Made by a program: the position numbers and the translations under genes
Notes under the pieces: model-generated
What the model was told of the DNA's origin: nothing
The model's input: only the letters and a program-made list of their open reading frames with translations
Databases searched by the model: none
Assembly: GCA_934747335.1 (NCBI GenBank)
Contig: CAKVGS010000030.1
Span: forward strand, 1 to 23,643
DNA length: 23,643 nucleotides
From: an uncultured Candidatus Melainabacteria bacterium
Lineage (GTDB): Bacteria; Cyanobacteriota; Vampirovibrionia; Gastranaerophilales; Gastranaerophilaceae
Direction of reading: 5' to 3'
Shown here: in pieces, positions 22,813-23,643 of the stretch
How the letters are laid out: each line of letters starts with the position of its first letter
Numbering within the stretch: the stretch's first letter is position 1

Positions 22813-23643
22813 TTAATTTATAATATCACCATATTCTTCAGGATTATTTAATAAATCATAATTAATTTCGTTTTCATTATCTGCAATAGCAGCTGCTACA
22901 ACGGCATCAGAAGTTACATTCAATAATGTTCTCATCATATCGGTAATTCTTTCGATTGTGAATAAGAATGCAAAACCTGCAACCAATTGTTCAGGACTTA
23001 AGCCCATGCCATTAAGAACTAGTGCAATTGTAATCAAACCTGCTCCCGGAATACCTGCGCAAGTAGATGATGCAATAATTGCTAATAATGCGATTTGAAT
23101 AACCAAGAATGGAGTCAAAGCAACGCCATAAGCCTGAGTTAAGAAGATTACCGCAATTGTTTGTAACATCGCAGTACCATCCATATTAAGTGTTGCACCT
23201 AACGGTAATACAAAGCTTGCAATTTTATGAGAAATACCTCTTTTTTCGCAACATGCAATTGTTAATGGAAGTGTTGCAGATGAGCTTGCTGTACCAAATG
23301 CAACCATCATAGCTTCCGCCATTGCCGCATATAACATTGTTACGGGAACTTTTGAGAATATTTTCAAAAATACAGGATATACAATAAAGAACTGAATACC
23401 AAAACCCAAAGCCAAAACGCCTAAGTATTTTGAAATACTCATAAATATATCAATACCGAATGATGAAACTGCAACCGCTGTTAAAGCGAAAACACCGGGA
23501 GCAGCAAAGCACATAATCCAATCTGTAATTTTCATAGTTGCAGCAAAAATTGATTCAAAGAAACCAACAAACGGTCTGTTAATTTCACCAACTTTAGCCA
23601 AAGCGATTGAAAACATTAACGCGAATACGATAATTGGAACCAT
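22813..23643 (-). CDS. Dicarboxylate/amino acid:cation symporter (DAACS family), 5' part beyond the window
   Basis: The C-terminal 276 residues of a sodium- or proton-coupled carrier for glutamate, aspartate or C4-dicarboxylates, in the inner membrane. Diagnostic blocks are present: AFGTASSSATLPLT (serine-rich re-entrant loop HP1) at about 115-128, LPLGATLNMDGTAM at about 146-159 (NMDGT substrate/sodium site), and SSTCAGIPGAGLIT at about 190-205 (HP2). The whole protein should be about 400-430 aa, so roughly 130-150 residues lie outside. The Met at 23643 is internal. The tail after the last TM segment is acidic (ADNENEINYD). Terminated by the bidirectional hairpin at 22759-22795. Confidence 0.93.
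   Translation of the reverse strand: MVPIIVFALMFSIALAKVGEINRPFVGFFESIFAATMKITDWIMCFAAPGVFALTAVAVSSFGIDIFMSISKYLGVLALGFGIQFFIVYPVFLKIFSKVPVTMLYAAMAEAMMVAFGTASSSATLPLTIACCEKRGISHKIASFVLPLGATLNMDGTAMLQTIAVIFLTQAYGVALTPFLVIQIALLAIIASSTCAGIPGAGLITIALVLNGMGLSPEQLVAGFAFLFTIERITDMMRTLLNVTSDAVVAAAIADNENEINYDLLNNPEEYGDIIN

Noticed and set aside
1..23643. tRNA or rRNA genes
   Set aside because: No cloverleaf, CCA-type end or rRNA-like conserved stretch was seen on reading both strands; a tRNAscan run could confirm.

Overview
The window is AT-rich bacterial chromosome that uses the standard bacterial code, with TGA, TAA and TAG all read as stops. Gene content fits a free-swimming, fermentative bacterium: a flagellin, a FliA-like sigma factor, class 1B SAM decarboxylase, a D-lactate-dehydrogenase-type enzyme, a DAACS symporter and several lineage-specific proteins. 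My best guess is a gut-type Vampirovibrionia/Melainabacteria (Gastranaerophilales), the non-photosynthetic sister group of Cyanobacteria. This rests on overall gene style and not on a marker gene, so treat it as tentative.

Layout. 1-347: right half of a palindromic repeat element, then the speD leader. 348-1938: speD with a strong terminator, then a D-2-hydroxyacid dehydrogenase. 1935-2630 (-): a FliA/SigF-like sigma factor whose 3' end overlaps the dehydrogenase by 4 nt. 2781-5573: an SLC45-like sugar transporter followed at once by a B12-binding radical SAM protein. 5673-8374: flagellin (-), a composite repeat element, a small protein (-) behind a near-consensus sigma-28 promoter, and a coiled-coil protein (+). 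8537-11355 (-): a four-gene operon with a DNA methyltransferase, a DUF167 protein, a small unknown protein and a YuiF-type antiporter. 11533-14098 (+): an unknown 184-aa protein behind a second sigma-28-type promoter, a long repeat-rich spacer, and a membrane-anchored HEFQH protein. 14626-20908 (-): an operon of unknown proteins comprising a TM protein with a TonB-C-like tail that is split by a frameshift, a very acidic protein, and a 982-aa triple-zinc-ribbon STAND ATPase with a helical-repeat tail. 21045-22760 (+): a divergent J-domain protein and QueE, with a strong terminator. 22813-end (-): a DAACS symporter cut by the window edge.

How it fits together. The sigma factor, the flagellin and the two TAAAGTTT-N11-GCCG promoters point to a FliA-type regulon that includes two uncharacterised proteins. 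The most unusual non-coding signal is a family of modular palindromic elements at 1-167, 6725-7250, 12471-12846 and 14265-14512. Its hairpin stems change sequence from copy to copy while keeping base pairing. The most unusual coding signal is the 14.6-20.9 kb operon, which I cannot assign to any known system.
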